Assembly: GCA_000332255.1 (NCBI GenBank)
Contig: KB235926.1
Location: 2,086,797 to 2,150,796 of the forward strand
DNA length: 64,000 bases
DNA from: a cyanobacterium PCC 7702
Lineage (GTDB): Bacteria; Cyanobacteriota; Cyanobacteriia; Cyanobacteriales; Nostocaceae
Direction: 5' to 3'
Shown: piece by piece, positions 9,100 to 17,506 of the stretch
Layout of the letters: each line of letters opens with the position of its first letter
Position numbering within the stretch: position 1 is the first letter of the stretch
Position numbers and translations under genes: made by a program
The notes under the pieces: model-generated
Told to the model about the DNA's origin: nothing
The model's input: only the letters and a program-made list of their open reading frames with translations
Database searches by the model: none

Positions 9100-9478
9100 A
9101 TCAAACTCCTAACTACTTAAGAAATAGTTTCAAAACAAGCAATTTAATAGTAATTGAGAAAAGATTTTGCTTAGAATTTAAAAAAGTTTTGATTTGGTCG
9201 TAAATACCAGTAAGTACTACACATTTGGTAGAAGAAACCGTACTTAATAAATACAATGAATTTTCTACGATATTTAATTTTAGCCCAATGGCACTATAAA
9301 TTCGGCGTATAGTTCTACTTCTAAGAATTGATGTTAGGTGTAGAAAACACCACCGCCTAAGTTGTGTTCTCTGTATTTTAACTGCACACAAATATAGGAG
9401 AAAATTGCAAGTGTTCAGGGATGAAAAAGTACTAAAAACCGCTGAGCCCCGGCTATCAATACAAAGGAGATTAATACT
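9100..9478. other. 379-bp region between divergent GT4 and hspA genes
   Basis: No gene recognised. It should contain the promoters of both neighbours. No CIRCE-type (TTAGCACTC...GAGTGCTAA) element is seen upstream of the Hsp20 gene. The strong AAAGGAG ribosome site of hspA lies at about 9463-9469. Confidence 0.45.
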
Positions 9479-9979
9479 ATGATGATTCGTTACTTTCAAC
9501 CCCTTCGCGAACTGGAAAACTTACGGCGACAAATGGATTTGGTCTTTGATGAATTGTCTGCACAAACTGCTCAGACAAGCGATACTTCTGCAAGTTGGGC
9601 TCCAGCTGTAGAGTTAATTGATACAGGCGATAACTTGATTTTGCAAGTACAACTACCGGGTATAGCAGCCAAAAATCTGGACGTACAGGTAACTCGCGAT
9701 GCTGTGGCGATCGCGGGAGAACGCCAGCGTCAACACCACTCTGAAAATACCAATTACCTGCATTCAGAATTTCGCTACGGCAAGTTTCAACGAGTGATTA
9801 ATTTACCGGTAGCAGTACAAAATGACAAGGTAAAAGCAGACTTCCACGACGGTATCCTCACTCTTACCCTTCCTAAAGTTGAAGAAGTTCGCAATCGGGT
9901 TGTAAAGATTAACTTGGGTGAAGCTACAACTTTTTCCAACCAAAGTGTTGACACAACTGCTCAAACAGTAAATTCTTAA
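9479..9979 (+). CDS. hspA: small heat-shock protein, Hsp20/alpha-crystallin family
   Basis: ATP-independent holdase chaperone that binds unfolding proteins and membranes under heat or oxidative stress. The 166-residue protein has a short N-terminal arm, an alpha-crystallin domain from about residue 40 to 140 (WAPAVELIDTGDNLILQVQLPGI, then the LPVAVQNDKVKADFHDGILTLTLPK core), and a C-terminal extension with the VVKI-type anchor. This is close in size to the cyanobacterial Hsp17 class. The start is preceded by a strong AAAGGAG at 10 nt; a second ATG 3 nt downstream is equally possible. An intrinsic terminator follows. The gene is monocistronic. Confidence 0.92.
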   Translation: MMIRYFQPLRELENLRRQMDLVFDELSAQTAQTSDTSASWAPAVELIDTGDNLILQVQLPGIAAKNLDVQVTRDAVAIAGERQRQHHSENTNYLHSEFRYGKFQRVINLPVAVQNDKVKADFHDGILTLTLPKVEEVRNRVVKINLGEATTFSNQSVDTTAQTVNS

Positions 9980-10028
9980 CAAGTTTTCTCAAAAATTTTC
10001 GCCTCGTGTGTAATTTTATTTAATCTTT

Positions 10029-10067
10029 GCAGGTGGGATGATAGACAGACTCACCTGCTTTGTTTTT
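10029..10067 (+). terminator. intrinsic terminator of hspA
   Basis: Stem GCAGGTG (10029-10035) with CACCTGC (10052-10058), 16-nt loop, followed by TTTGTTTTT. It is 50 bp after the hspA stop. Confidence 0.8.
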
Positions 10068-10104
10068 ATATGTCTTCTATATTTTAACGATTACTTTGAA
10101 TAAA

Positions 10105-10156
10105 ATTAACCCTTTTTTAATCTAGGGTTAAATATTTAATAATTTTTTCTTAACCT
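10105..10156 (+). promoter_or_regulatory. candidate Pho-box array upstream of pstS
   Basis: Five octamers occur at exact 11-bp spacing: ATTAACCC (10105), TTTAATCT (10116), GTTAAATA (10127), AATAATTT (10138) and CTTAACCT (10149). Four of the five keep TTAA in the same register, and the last is an exact match to the cyanobacterial Pho-box unit CTTAACCT, whose direct repeats with 3-bp gaps bind the PhoB homologue SphR. Position, about 70 bp before the pstS start, fits an activator site for phosphate starvation. It is seen directly; binding is inferred. Confidence 0.7.
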
Positions 10157-10223
10157 AAAAGAATATAGATTTATTTCAGGTTGTTATTTCCATTAGAAAT
10201 AATCATTTAATTTCAGAGGAAAG

Positions 10224-11270
10224 ATGATGTTTTCTCGCGCCGTCTTAAATCGTGTAGCTACTACTTCAGTCTTGACAGTAGTTGTTGCCTGGGGGCCATT
10301 TTTTGCCGCGATCGCCCAAGCATTAACTCTCAATGGTGCGGGAGCAACTTTTCCTGCGCCGCTTTATGAAAGATACGCTCGGGAAATCAAAAAAGATTAT
10401 CCTGACCTGAAAATCAACTATCAAGCTATTGGTAGCGGCGCTGGTGTCAATCAAGTAATTGCTGGTACGGTTGACTTTGGTGCTAGCGATGCTGCCATGA
10501 CCGACCAAGAAATGGCAAAAGTCAAGCGGGGTGTTATTTTAGTACCCACTGCAGGTGGTGCCGTTTCAGTTGTTTACAATCTTCCTGGTGTAAATAATTT
10601 AAAATTGTCCCGCACTACTCTACCAGCAATTTTTTCCGGTCAAATTACCAGATGGGATGACCCGAAAATTAAAGCTGACAATCCTGGTGTGAACCTTCCA
10701 AGCATACCTATTAAAGCAGTAGTTCGTGCTGATAGTAGCGGTACAACTTTCATTTTTACCAACCACCTGAGTGCAATTAGTCCTTACTTTAAAGGAAGGG
10801 TCGGTACAAGCAGATCTCCAAGATGGGAGCTACCCAACGTCCTCAAAGGAAGGGGAAATCCAGGTGTAGCTGCTTTAGTTGCTCGTACCCCAGGTGCGAT
10901 CGGATATGTAGAGTACGAATACGCTCTCAGAAATAAACTTAAATCTGCATTGATACAGAACAGACGAGGGGAATTTGTAGCTCCTTCTTTACAAACTGCA
11001 AACCTAGCTTTGGCAAGTGTGAAGTTTCCCAGCAACTATCGAGTTTTCGTTAGTGATCCGGATCAAGGTTATCCGATTGTTGGTTTAACCTGGATTATAG
11101 TCTACAGGAACTACAAAGATCCTGCCAAAGCTCAAGCTATTAAAAACTTTGTTCGCTGGATTCTCACCAAAGGTCAACAATTTAATGACGATCTTAATTA
11201 CACAACTATTCCTTCTAATGTTGCCAAAGATGTAATCAATACTGTCAATAGTTCTGTCAAATCCTTATAA
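10224..11270 (+). CDS. pstS: phosphate ABC transporter substrate-binding protein
   Basis: Periplasmic phosphate-binding component of the high-affinity Pst uptake system. 348 residues with an N-terminal signal peptide (a hydrophobic run ending AIAQA, no lipobox cysteine). Then come the PstS landmarks NGAGATFPAPLYERY, QAIGSGAGVNQ, DFGASDAAMT and RADSSGTTFIFTNHL, whose Ser/Asp/Arg/Thr residues ligand phosphate. Two adjacent ATG codons (10224 and 10227) are both usable, with GAGG nearby. It heads the pstS-pstC-pstA-pstB cluster behind a candidate Pho-box array, which implies induction by phosphate limitation. Confidence 0.95.
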   Translation: MMFSRAVLNRVATTSVLTVVVAWGPFFAAIAQALTLNGAGATFPAPLYERYAREIKKDYPDLKINYQAIGSGAGVNQVIAGTVDFGASDAAMTDQEMAKVKRGVILVPTAGGAVSVVYNLPGVNNLKLSRTTLPAIFSGQITRWDDPKIKADNPGVNLPSIPIKAVVRADSSGTTFIFTNHLSAISPYFKGRVGTSRSPRWELPNVLKGRGNPGVAALVARTPGAIGYVEYEYALRNKLKSALIQNRRGEFVAPSLQTANLALASVKFPSNYRVFVSDPDQGYPIVGLTWIIVYRNYKDPAKAQAIKNFVRWILTKGQQFNDDLNYTTIPSNVAKDVINTVNSSVKSL

Positions 11271-11379
11271 TTTTGAGTCTCTCCTTCTCACACCAAACAC
11301 ATCTAATTAGTCACTAGGGTGGGCCTTGCTCGCCCTAATTCCATTATTAGCATCCAGGACTTTATTGAATAGATGGATA

Positions 11380-12381
11380 ATGGCAAATTTATCTAAACCA
11401 GCTGATGATAATAGTTCCAAGCAATCTCACCCAGATGCAAATATCAACCTGACAGTTACTGATGGGAAAAATGACTGGATGGACAAAGGTTTTACGCTTA
11501 TAGTTTATGTCTTTGCAACTGTAACGGTGTTTGTGTTGTTTTGGATGAGTTGGGTAATTTTTGAAAAAGCTTATCCAGCAATTATCAAATTTGGATGGAA
11601 ATTTTTATGGAGTCAAAATTGGGATGTACCTAATCTTGTTTTTGGTGCTTTACCCTACATTTATGGAACGTTTTTAAGCAGCGCGATCGCCATAATTTTA
11701 GCCGTACCGGTGGGACTAGCGGTGGCGTTAGTGACAAGCGAAGATTTTTTACCAGAATGGTTGCGCTCAACCGTTGCATTTGCCATAGAATTAGTGGCAG
11801 CAATTCCTAGCGTTATTATTGGTTTGTGGGGAATTTTTGTATTCATCCCATTTATTGAACCATTTCAAAAGTGGTTAGCTAAGACTTTTTATTGGATTCC
11901 CCTATTTCATACCCAGGAACCTTCCGGGTCAAATCTTTTAACCGCTGGAATTATTCTTGCCATTATGATTTTACCAACAATGGCAGCAATTTCTCGTGAT
12001 GTTTTGCTAGCAACGCCACCAGAACTGCGCAGCGGAGCTTTAGCTTTAGGTAGTACTCGCTGGGAAACTATTTTTCTGGTGTTGTTACCTGCGGGATTTT
12101 CTGGAATTGTTGGCGCGACCATGCTGGCTTTGGGAAGAGCTTTGGGAGAAACAATGGCCGTCACAATGGTGATAGGTAATTCTTCTGTTATCAGTCTTTC
12201 TCTGCTCGACCCAGCTTATTCTATTCCTGCTGTGTTAGCAAACGAATTTGCGGAAGCAGAAAACGTTTTACACGTTGGCTCTTTAACATATTTAGCCTTG
12301 ATTTTATTTGCTTTAACTCTTATTGTCAACATAGGTGCTGTTTTTTTAGTGCAAGCTTTTGGTAGCCATCAAAAAGAATAA
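11380..12381 (+). CDS. pstC: phosphate ABC transporter permease PstC
   Basis: Inner-membrane permease half of the Pst phosphate importer. 333 residues with six predicted transmembrane segments and a conserved binding-protein-dependent transport signature: the cytoplasmic EAA-type loop near ATPPELRSGALALGSTRWETIF, followed by LGRALGETMAVTMVIGNS. The open frame reaches upstream to a TTG at 11326, but the ATG at 11380 (MANLSK) is preferred because the upstream 18 residues look like untranslated spacer. It lies 109 bp after pstS and 39 bp before pstA. Confidence 0.94.
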   Translation: MANLSKPADDNSSKQSHPDANINLTVTDGKNDWMDKGFTLIVYVFATVTVFVLFWMSWVIFEKAYPAIIKFGWKFLWSQNWDVPNLVFGALPYIYGTFLSSAIAIILAVPVGLAVALVTSEDFLPEWLRSTVAFAIELVAAIPSVIIGLWGIFVFIPFIEPFQKWLAKTFYWIPLFHTQEPSGSNLLTAGIILAIMILPTMAAISRDVLLATPPELRSGALALGSTRWETIFLVLLPAGFSGIVGATMLALGRALGETMAVTMVIGNSSVISLSLLDPAYSIPAVLANEFAEAENVLHVGSLTYLALILFALTLIVNIGAVFLVQAFGSHQKE

Positions 12382-12420
12382 TTTAAGATAGCAAAAACGT
12401 GTATTTAAGTCTTAAAAATT

Positions 12421-13302
12421 ATGAGTAGTTTCCAGCAGTCGAAAGCACCGGAAGATTCGGCAGCAGAATTATTTACTCCCTTACCAATTAAAAGGCTGCT
12501 ATTTAATAGTGGCATGACGGCTTTAGCTTTTGCTTTAACTGGTTTAGCATTAATTCCTTTACTGTCAATTTTATGGGAAATTTTGCGACGGGGAATGTCT
12601 AGTATTAGACTGAATATGTTTGTTAAATCAGTCATTGATGATGGGTTTGGTAATGCTATTTTAGGTACCTTAGTTATGGTGGGAATTGCTTCTCTACTTA
12701 GCATTCCTCTTGGTGTGGTAACGGGAATATTTTTAGCAGAATTTGGTCGGGGGACAAAAATAGTAAATTTTGTTCGTTTTGTGACTATGATTCTCACTGG
12801 CGTTCCTTCAATTATTGCCGGTGTTTTCGCTTATGGTGTAATTGTTTTATCAGCTAAGGGATTTAGCGCCGTTGCTGGTGGTTTTGCTTTAGCAGTAATC
12901 ATGTTACCTATAATTGTTCTGACTACAGAAGAAACTTTAAAATTAATTCCCAACGATCAACGTCTTGCTTCAGCAGCGTTAGGAGCTACTCGCTTTCAAA
13001 CTATTTTTCGCGTTATTGTTCCTGCTGCTATACCCGGAATTACTACAGGTGTTTTATTAGCGGTTGCTCGTGCAGCTGGAGAAACAGCACCGTTGCTGTT
13101 TACAGCCTTATTTAGTTTAGATTGGTCGCAGGATTTGTTCAGTCCTACAGCTTCTATGTCGGTATTAATTTTTAACCTTTACAACGATCCCTCTCCAGAA
13201 AGAAACCGACTCATCTGGACTGCTTCTATTATTTTGCTGACATTGGTTGTAGCGATCAACCTTAGCTCTCGCTTCCTGACTCAAAAAAGAATTAAATCCT
13301 GA
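12421..13302 (+). CDS. pstA: phosphate ABC transporter permease PstA
   Basis: Second permease of the Pst system, forming the membrane channel with PstC. 293 residues with six hydrophobic segments. The EAA-type loop is TLKLIPNDQRLASAALGATRFQT, and AVARAAGETAPLLFTA is the typical PstA segment. The N-terminus is a short hydrophilic Ser/Gln-rich arm. ATG at 12421 lies 39 bp after pstC, and pstB follows after 83 bp. Its place in the operon is the usual S-C-A-B order. Confidence 0.95.
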   Translation: MSSFQQSKAPEDSAAELFTPLPIKRLLFNSGMTALAFALTGLALIPLLSILWEILRRGMSSIRLNMFVKSVIDDGFGNAILGTLVMVGIASLLSIPLGVVTGIFLAEFGRGTKIVNFVRFVTMILTGVPSIIAGVFAYGVIVLSAKGFSAVAGGFALAVIMLPIIVLTTEETLKLIPNDQRLASAALGATRFQTIFRVIVPAAIPGITTGVLLAVARAAGETAPLLFTALFSLDWSQDLFSPTASMSVLIFNLYNDPSPERNRLIWTASIILLTLVVAINLSSRFLTQKRIKS

Positions 13303-13385
13303 AAAAATAGTATTATTTTTTTAACTTCATTTTTTCCTATCCAGACAATTTTATTCCTAATTTTGACAAGAAAAATTAGACAAAT

Positions 13386-14165
13386 ATGAATAAACTAACT
13401 CCAGCGATTACAGTGAAAAATTTCAGCTTTTACTACCGCAACACCAAAGCACTCACAGGAGTGAGTATGAATATTTACAAAAACCAAGTAACAGCAATTA
13501 TTGGTCCTAGTGGTTGCGGAAAATCCACATTTATCAAATCTCTTAACCGCATTGCTGAATTAGAAGCAAAAATTCGTATTGAAGGGACAGTAGAGTTTTT
13601 TGGACAAAATATTTATGCGCCTCGGGTGAACTTAAATCGTCTTCGTCGCCAAATTGGAATGGTGTTTCAAAAACCCAATCTTTTTCCAATGAGCATTTAT
13701 GATAATGTGGCATATGGTGTGAAATTGGCTGGATGGCTTCCCAGAGCAGAATTGGATGGAATAGTCGAGTCCGCGCTCAGAGCAGCTGTGTTGTGGGATG
13801 AAGTCAAAGATAAATTGCACAAATCAGCTTTGGGACTTTCTGGAGGACAGCAACAGAGACTTTGTATTGCTCGAACCTTAGCGGTGAAACCAAAAGTGTT
13901 GTTAATGGATGAACCGTGTTCGGCGCTTGACCCAATTGCAACTATGAAAATAGAAGAATTAATTCATAGTTTGCGTAAAGAACTCACAATTGCGATCGTG
14001 ACTCACAACATGCAGCAAGCTGCTCGCGTTTCTGATTTTACAGCTTTTTTCAGTACCGATGAAAGTCGCGTTGGGCAAATGATAGAATTTGGACCGACGG
14101 ATCAAATATTTGGTAATGCTCTTGACGAGCGTACCCGTGATTACATTTCTGGACGTTTTGGTTAA
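13386..14165 (+). CDS. pstB: phosphate ABC transporter ATP-binding protein PstB
   Basis: ATPase that powers Pst phosphate uptake. The 259-residue ABC domain has Walker [11 protein letters not shown]-loop region [21 protein letters not shown], signature LSGGQQQR, Walker B VLLMDEP with SALDP, and H-loop [19 protein letters not shown] near the end is typical of PstB. No phoU gene follows, unlike many bacteria; the next gene is an unrelated receiver-domain protein. Confidence 0.95.
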   Translation: MNKLTPAITVKNFSFYYRNTKALTGVSMNIYKNQVTAIIGPSGCGKSTFIKSLNRIAELEAKIRIEGTVEFFGQNIYAPRVNLNRLRRQIGMVFQKPNLFPMSIYDNVAYGVKLAGWLPRAELDGIVESALRAAVLWDEVKDKLHKSALGLSGGQQQRLCIARTLAVKPKVLLMDEPCSALDPIATMKIEELIHSLRKELTIAIVTHNMQQAARVSDFTAFFSTDESRVGQMIEFGPTDQIFGNALDERTRDYISGRFG

Positions 14166-14270
14166 TTGCGATCGCCCTTTTGTCAGCATTCAGCTTTCGA
14201 TCTGGTACAGTCAAAGATAGATATCTAAGCAATTCTCGAGATTGGAGGAGAGGTTGAAGATATTTTTTGA

Positions 14271-14290
14271 CACATCCAATTTCGGATGTG
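14271..14290. repeat. 7-bp inverted repeat between pstB and the receiver gene
   Basis: CACATCC (14271-14277) and GGATGTG (14284-14290) with a 6-nt loop. No T-run follows on either strand, so a simple terminator is doubtful. It could be an operator or a weak 3' end for the pst operon. Confidence 0.4.
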
Positions 14291-14345
14291 AAAATCACAG
14301 TCTTTGTTGCTGCGATCAAATCCATAACTCCAAGGTGTTTAGGTC

Positions 14346-14774
14346 ATGGATATTTTACAAGTCCTAAACAATTTACGAGTGTTGGTAGTAGATGACGATA
14401 CCGATACTTTGGAGTTAATCAGGTTTATTTTGGAACAATACGATAGCCAAGTAAGTTCCACCGCGTCCACAACTGAAGCATTTGAGGTGATTCGATTGTG
14501 GGAACCAGATATATTGATTAGCGATCTTGCCATGCCAGTGGAGGATGGGTATTCTTTTATCCGTAAAGTTAGAAGCCTGCAACAAGGACAAATTCCAGCG
14601 ATCGCTTTAACAGCATTAGTAACGCAACAGCAAATTGCTCTCGAAGCTGGATTTTCTACCTATATAGTTAAACCATTTCATCCTGAGGATTTGGTGAAAG
14701 TAATTGCCAGCTTAGTAAAAAACAATCACTTGCAGCCGGGACTGCAGGCGATCGCCAAAACAGAAATCTTGTAA
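14346..14774 (+). CDS. single-domain response regulator (receiver only)
   Basis: CheY-like receiver of 142 residues. The acidic pocket VVDDDTD, phospho-acceptor Asp60 in DILISDLAMP, conserved Thr in IALTA and Lys in YIVKPF are all present. There is no output domain, so it must act through a partner protein such as a hybrid kinase, a phosphorelay protein or another effector. No kinase gene is adjacent. Being 180 bp after pstB may be coincidence. Function cannot be assigned more closely. Confidence 0.88.
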   Translation: MDILQVLNNLRVLVVDDDTDTLELIRFILEQYDSQVSSTASTTEAFEVIRLWEPDILISDLAMPVEDGYSFIRKVRSLQQGQIPAIALTALVTQQQIALEAGFSTYIVKPFHPEDLVKVIASLVKNNHLQPGLQAIAKTEIL

Positions 14775-14867
14775 GGGAAACAAACAGCGATCGCGGTGGG
14801 AAATTAGGGAATATTTCACAAAACCAAAGAAAATTATACACTTTCAAGGTGGTTTGCTTTTGATTTT

Positions 14868-14885
14868 TACCTGCAATCGCAGGTA
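14868..14885. repeat. 7-bp hairpin upstream of sucrose synthase
   Basis: TACCTGC / GCAGGTA with a 4-nt loop AATC, preceded by a run of five T. It lies in the 279-bp gap between the receiver gene and susA and may be the 3' end of the former or part of the susA leader. Confidence 0.4.
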
Positions 14886-15053
14886 TACTTTGGCTGGCGA
14901 AGTTTAGGACTGGAATATAATTTGCGGCACATCCATTGTCAGCTGCATCTACGCTAAGGTGAAAATATGAAAGCACCTCTTTTAGAACCGCTCAGATAGT
15001 TTCTTTGTCGAGGAAAAACGAGGTGGTAGGCTAGCTAGAGTCCAGAAATCGCC

Positions 15054-17465
15054 ATGCATGAACTGGTTCAAAACGTCTTAAACAGCGATGAAAAGACTGC
15101 TCTGCTTCATTTGATATCAGAGTTGAAAGCTTCAGGTAAGCGCTACTTCCTGAGAAACGAAATTTTGCAAGCTTTTGCTGACTATTGTCACCGCTCCCAA
15201 AAGCCGGCTTATTTTTTCCACTCTTCTAGTTTGGGAAAATTAATTCACTACACCCACGAAATTCTTTGGGAAGAAGAAAATACTTGGTTTTTAGTGCGAC
15301 CGAGAATTGCCAGCCAAGAAGTATGGCGGCTATCAGAAAACATGAGCAGTTTTGAGCTCATGCCTCCCAAAGCATTGCTAGAGGCTCGCGATCGCTTTGT
15401 CAATCGCTATCAAAGCGAAATTCTGGAAATAGACTTTCGTCCTTTTTATCGATATTTTCCCTCGATAGAAGATCCGAGAAATATCGGTCAAGGACTGGCG
15501 TTTCTCAACCGTTACTTGTGTTCTCAGGTAGTCATCGATCCGGAGTATTGGCTAAAAGTATTGTTTGAGGCTTTATGCCGGCTCAAATACAACGGCAAGC
15601 CGCTGCTAACGAGCGATCGCATTCACTCTGGCATTCAACTGTGCAAACAGATCAAACAAGCTATAAAATTAATTAGGAAGCTACCTCCAGAAGAACCCTA
15701 CGAAAACTTTCACGAAGATTTACAAGCATTAGGATTAGAACCGGGTTGGGGCAACACCGCATCGCGAGCCTGCGAAACCCTAGAACTGTTCGACCGCTTG
15801 CTAGACGCTCCCGAACCTGCCATTCTTGAAGCCTTTGTTTCCAGAGTTCCAGCCATATTTCGCGTCGTTCTGGTTTCCATCCACGGTTGGATCGGCCAGG
15901 AAGACATGCTGGGAAGACCCGAGACCATGGGACAGGTAGCGTATATTCTCGAACAAGCTCGTCATCTAGAAAACAAATTACGGGAAGATATCAAACTTGC
16001 TGGTCTGGAGCTACTCGGCATTCAACCCCAAATTATTATTCTGACTCGTTTGATTCCCAATTGCGAAGGAACAAATTGCAACCTGCGTTTAGAAAAACTG
16101 GAAAGAACCGAAAACAGCTGGATATTGCGCGTTCCTTTCCGGGAATTTAATCCCAAAGTCACCCAAAACTGGATTTCTAAATTTGAAATTTGGCCTTATT
16201 TGGAAACCTTTGCCATTGACGCTGAAAAAGAACTTTTAGCGCAACTAGGAGGACGTCCAGATTTAATTATTGGCAACTACAGCGACGGCAATTTAGTAGC
16301 GTTTTTACTCACCCAAAGGCTAAAAGTAACTTTGTGCAACATTGCTCATTCTTTAGAAAAGCCGAAACATTTATTTAGCAATCTCTACTGGCAAGAATTG
16401 GAAGACCAGTATCACTTTTCGGCGCAATTTACTGCCGATTTAATTAACATGAATGCGGCGGATTTTATTATTACCTCGTCCTACCACGAAATAGTGGGCA
16501 CTCCCGATACGATCGGTCAGTACGAGTCGTATAAATGTTTTACCATGCCGCAGCTGTATCACGTAATTGATGGCATTAACTTATTCAGTCCTAAATTTAA
16601 CCTTGTACCCCCAGGAGTGGATGAAAACGTCTTTTTCCCATACAGCGAACAAGAAAAGCGCGAACCAAGTTTGCGCGCCAAAATCAAGGAATTAGTTTTT
16701 AGTCGCCAACAAAGTTACATCCTCGGCGATCTGGAAAATCCCGACAAAAGACCGATTTGTGCTGTAGCTAACATTACCTCGGTCAAGAATATTTCCGGTT
16801 TGGTAGAGTGCTTTGGAAAAAGCAAAGCACTGCGACAGCGCTGCAATTTAATTCTTGTCACTAACAAACTCCACGCATCGGAAGCAACAAGACCAGAAGA
16901 AGCAGAGGAAATTGAAAAAATTCACAGCAAAATCAACCAGTATAACCTGCACAACCACGTGCGCTGGATTGGAGTTCGCCTTCCCAAGGTCGAACTAGGG
17001 GAACTTTATCGGGCGATCGCAGATCGTCAGGGTCTATACGTACATTTTGCTTTGTTTGAAGCCTTCGGACGAACAATTTTAGAAGCTATGAGCTCTGGTT
17101 TGCCAACTTTTGTGACAGAATTTGGTGGCGCGGCAGAATTAATTGAAGATGGAGACAATGAATTTCATCTTAATCCCACAGATCTAGAAGCAGCTGCTAA
17201 AAAATTGGTGAACTTTATTGACCAGTGTGATACCAATCCCGAATACTGGTATGAAGTTTCCGAACATGTCATCCAGCGAGTTCGTAACAGGTACAACTGG
17301 CAAGTACACACCAAACAGCTGCTATTGCTAGCTAAAATGTATCGATTTTGGGACTTTGTGACCCAGGAGAACCAAGAAGCTTTACTTCGCTATGTAGAAA
17401 CTTTATACCATCTGGTCTTCAAACCAAAAGCGGAAAAAATCTTAGAACAGCACATGCAACGATAG
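15054..17465 (+). CDS. susA: sucrose synthase
   Basis: Reversibly converts sucrose and a nucleoside diphosphate into fructose and NDP-glucose; in filamentous cyanobacteria it mainly cleaves sucrose to supply ADP- or UDP-glucose. The protein is 803 residues, matching the roughly 800-residue sucrose synthases. It has the N-terminal regulatory domain (about 1-250) followed by the GT-B glucosyltransferase core. Visible motifs are PDLIIGNYSDGNLVA, CNIAHSLEKPKHLFS, DFIITSSYHEI and the C-terminal E-x7-E signature EAFGRTILEAMSSGLPTF. The GH65-phosphoglucomutase gene follows about 40 bp later on the same strand, so the two probably form an operon for disaccharide turnover. Confidence 0.95.
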   Translation: MHELVQNVLNSDEKTALLHLISELKASGKRYFLRNEILQAFADYCHRSQKPAYFFHSSSLGKLIHYTHEILWEEENTWFLVRPRIASQEVWRLSENMSSFELMPPKALLEARDRFVNRYQSEILEIDFRPFYRYFPSIEDPRNIGQGLAFLNRYLCSQVVIDPEYWLKVLFEALCRLKYNGKPLLTSDRIHSGIQLCKQIKQAIKLIRKLPPEEPYENFHEDLQALGLEPGWGNTASRACETLELFDRLLDAPEPAILEAFVSRVPAIFRVVLVSIHGWIGQEDMLGRPETMGQVAYILEQARHLENKLREDIKLAGLELLGIQPQIIILTRLIPNCEGTNCNLRLEKLERTENSWILRVPFREFNPKVTQNWISKFEIWPYLETFAIDAEKELLAQLGGRPDLIIGNYSDGNLVAFLLTQRLKVTLCNIAHSLEKPKHLFSNLYWQELEDQYHFSAQFTADLINMNAADFIITSSYHEIVGTPDTIGQYESYKCFTMPQLYHVIDGINLFSPKFNLVPPGVDENVFFPYSEQEKREPSLRAKIKELVFSRQQSYILGDLENPDKRPICAVANITSVKNISGLVECFGKSKALRQRCNLILVTNKLHASEATRPEEAEEIEKIHSKINQYNLHNHVRWIGVRLPKVELGELYRAIADRQGLYVHFALFEAFGRTILEAMSSGLPTFVTEFGGAAELIEDGDNEFHLNPTDLEAAAKKLVNFIDQCDTNPEYWYEVSEHVIQRVRNRYNWQVHTKQLLLLAKMYRFWDFVTQENQEALLRYVETLYHLVFKPKAEKILEQHMQR

Positions 17466-17506
17466 CCAGCAGTTAATGGCAATTAAGCATTTGCTTTCCC
17501 AAAAAA

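Noticed and set aside
9400-9478. RNA thermometer in the hspA leader
   Set aside because: I could not find sequence that pairs with the AAAGGAG ribosome site.
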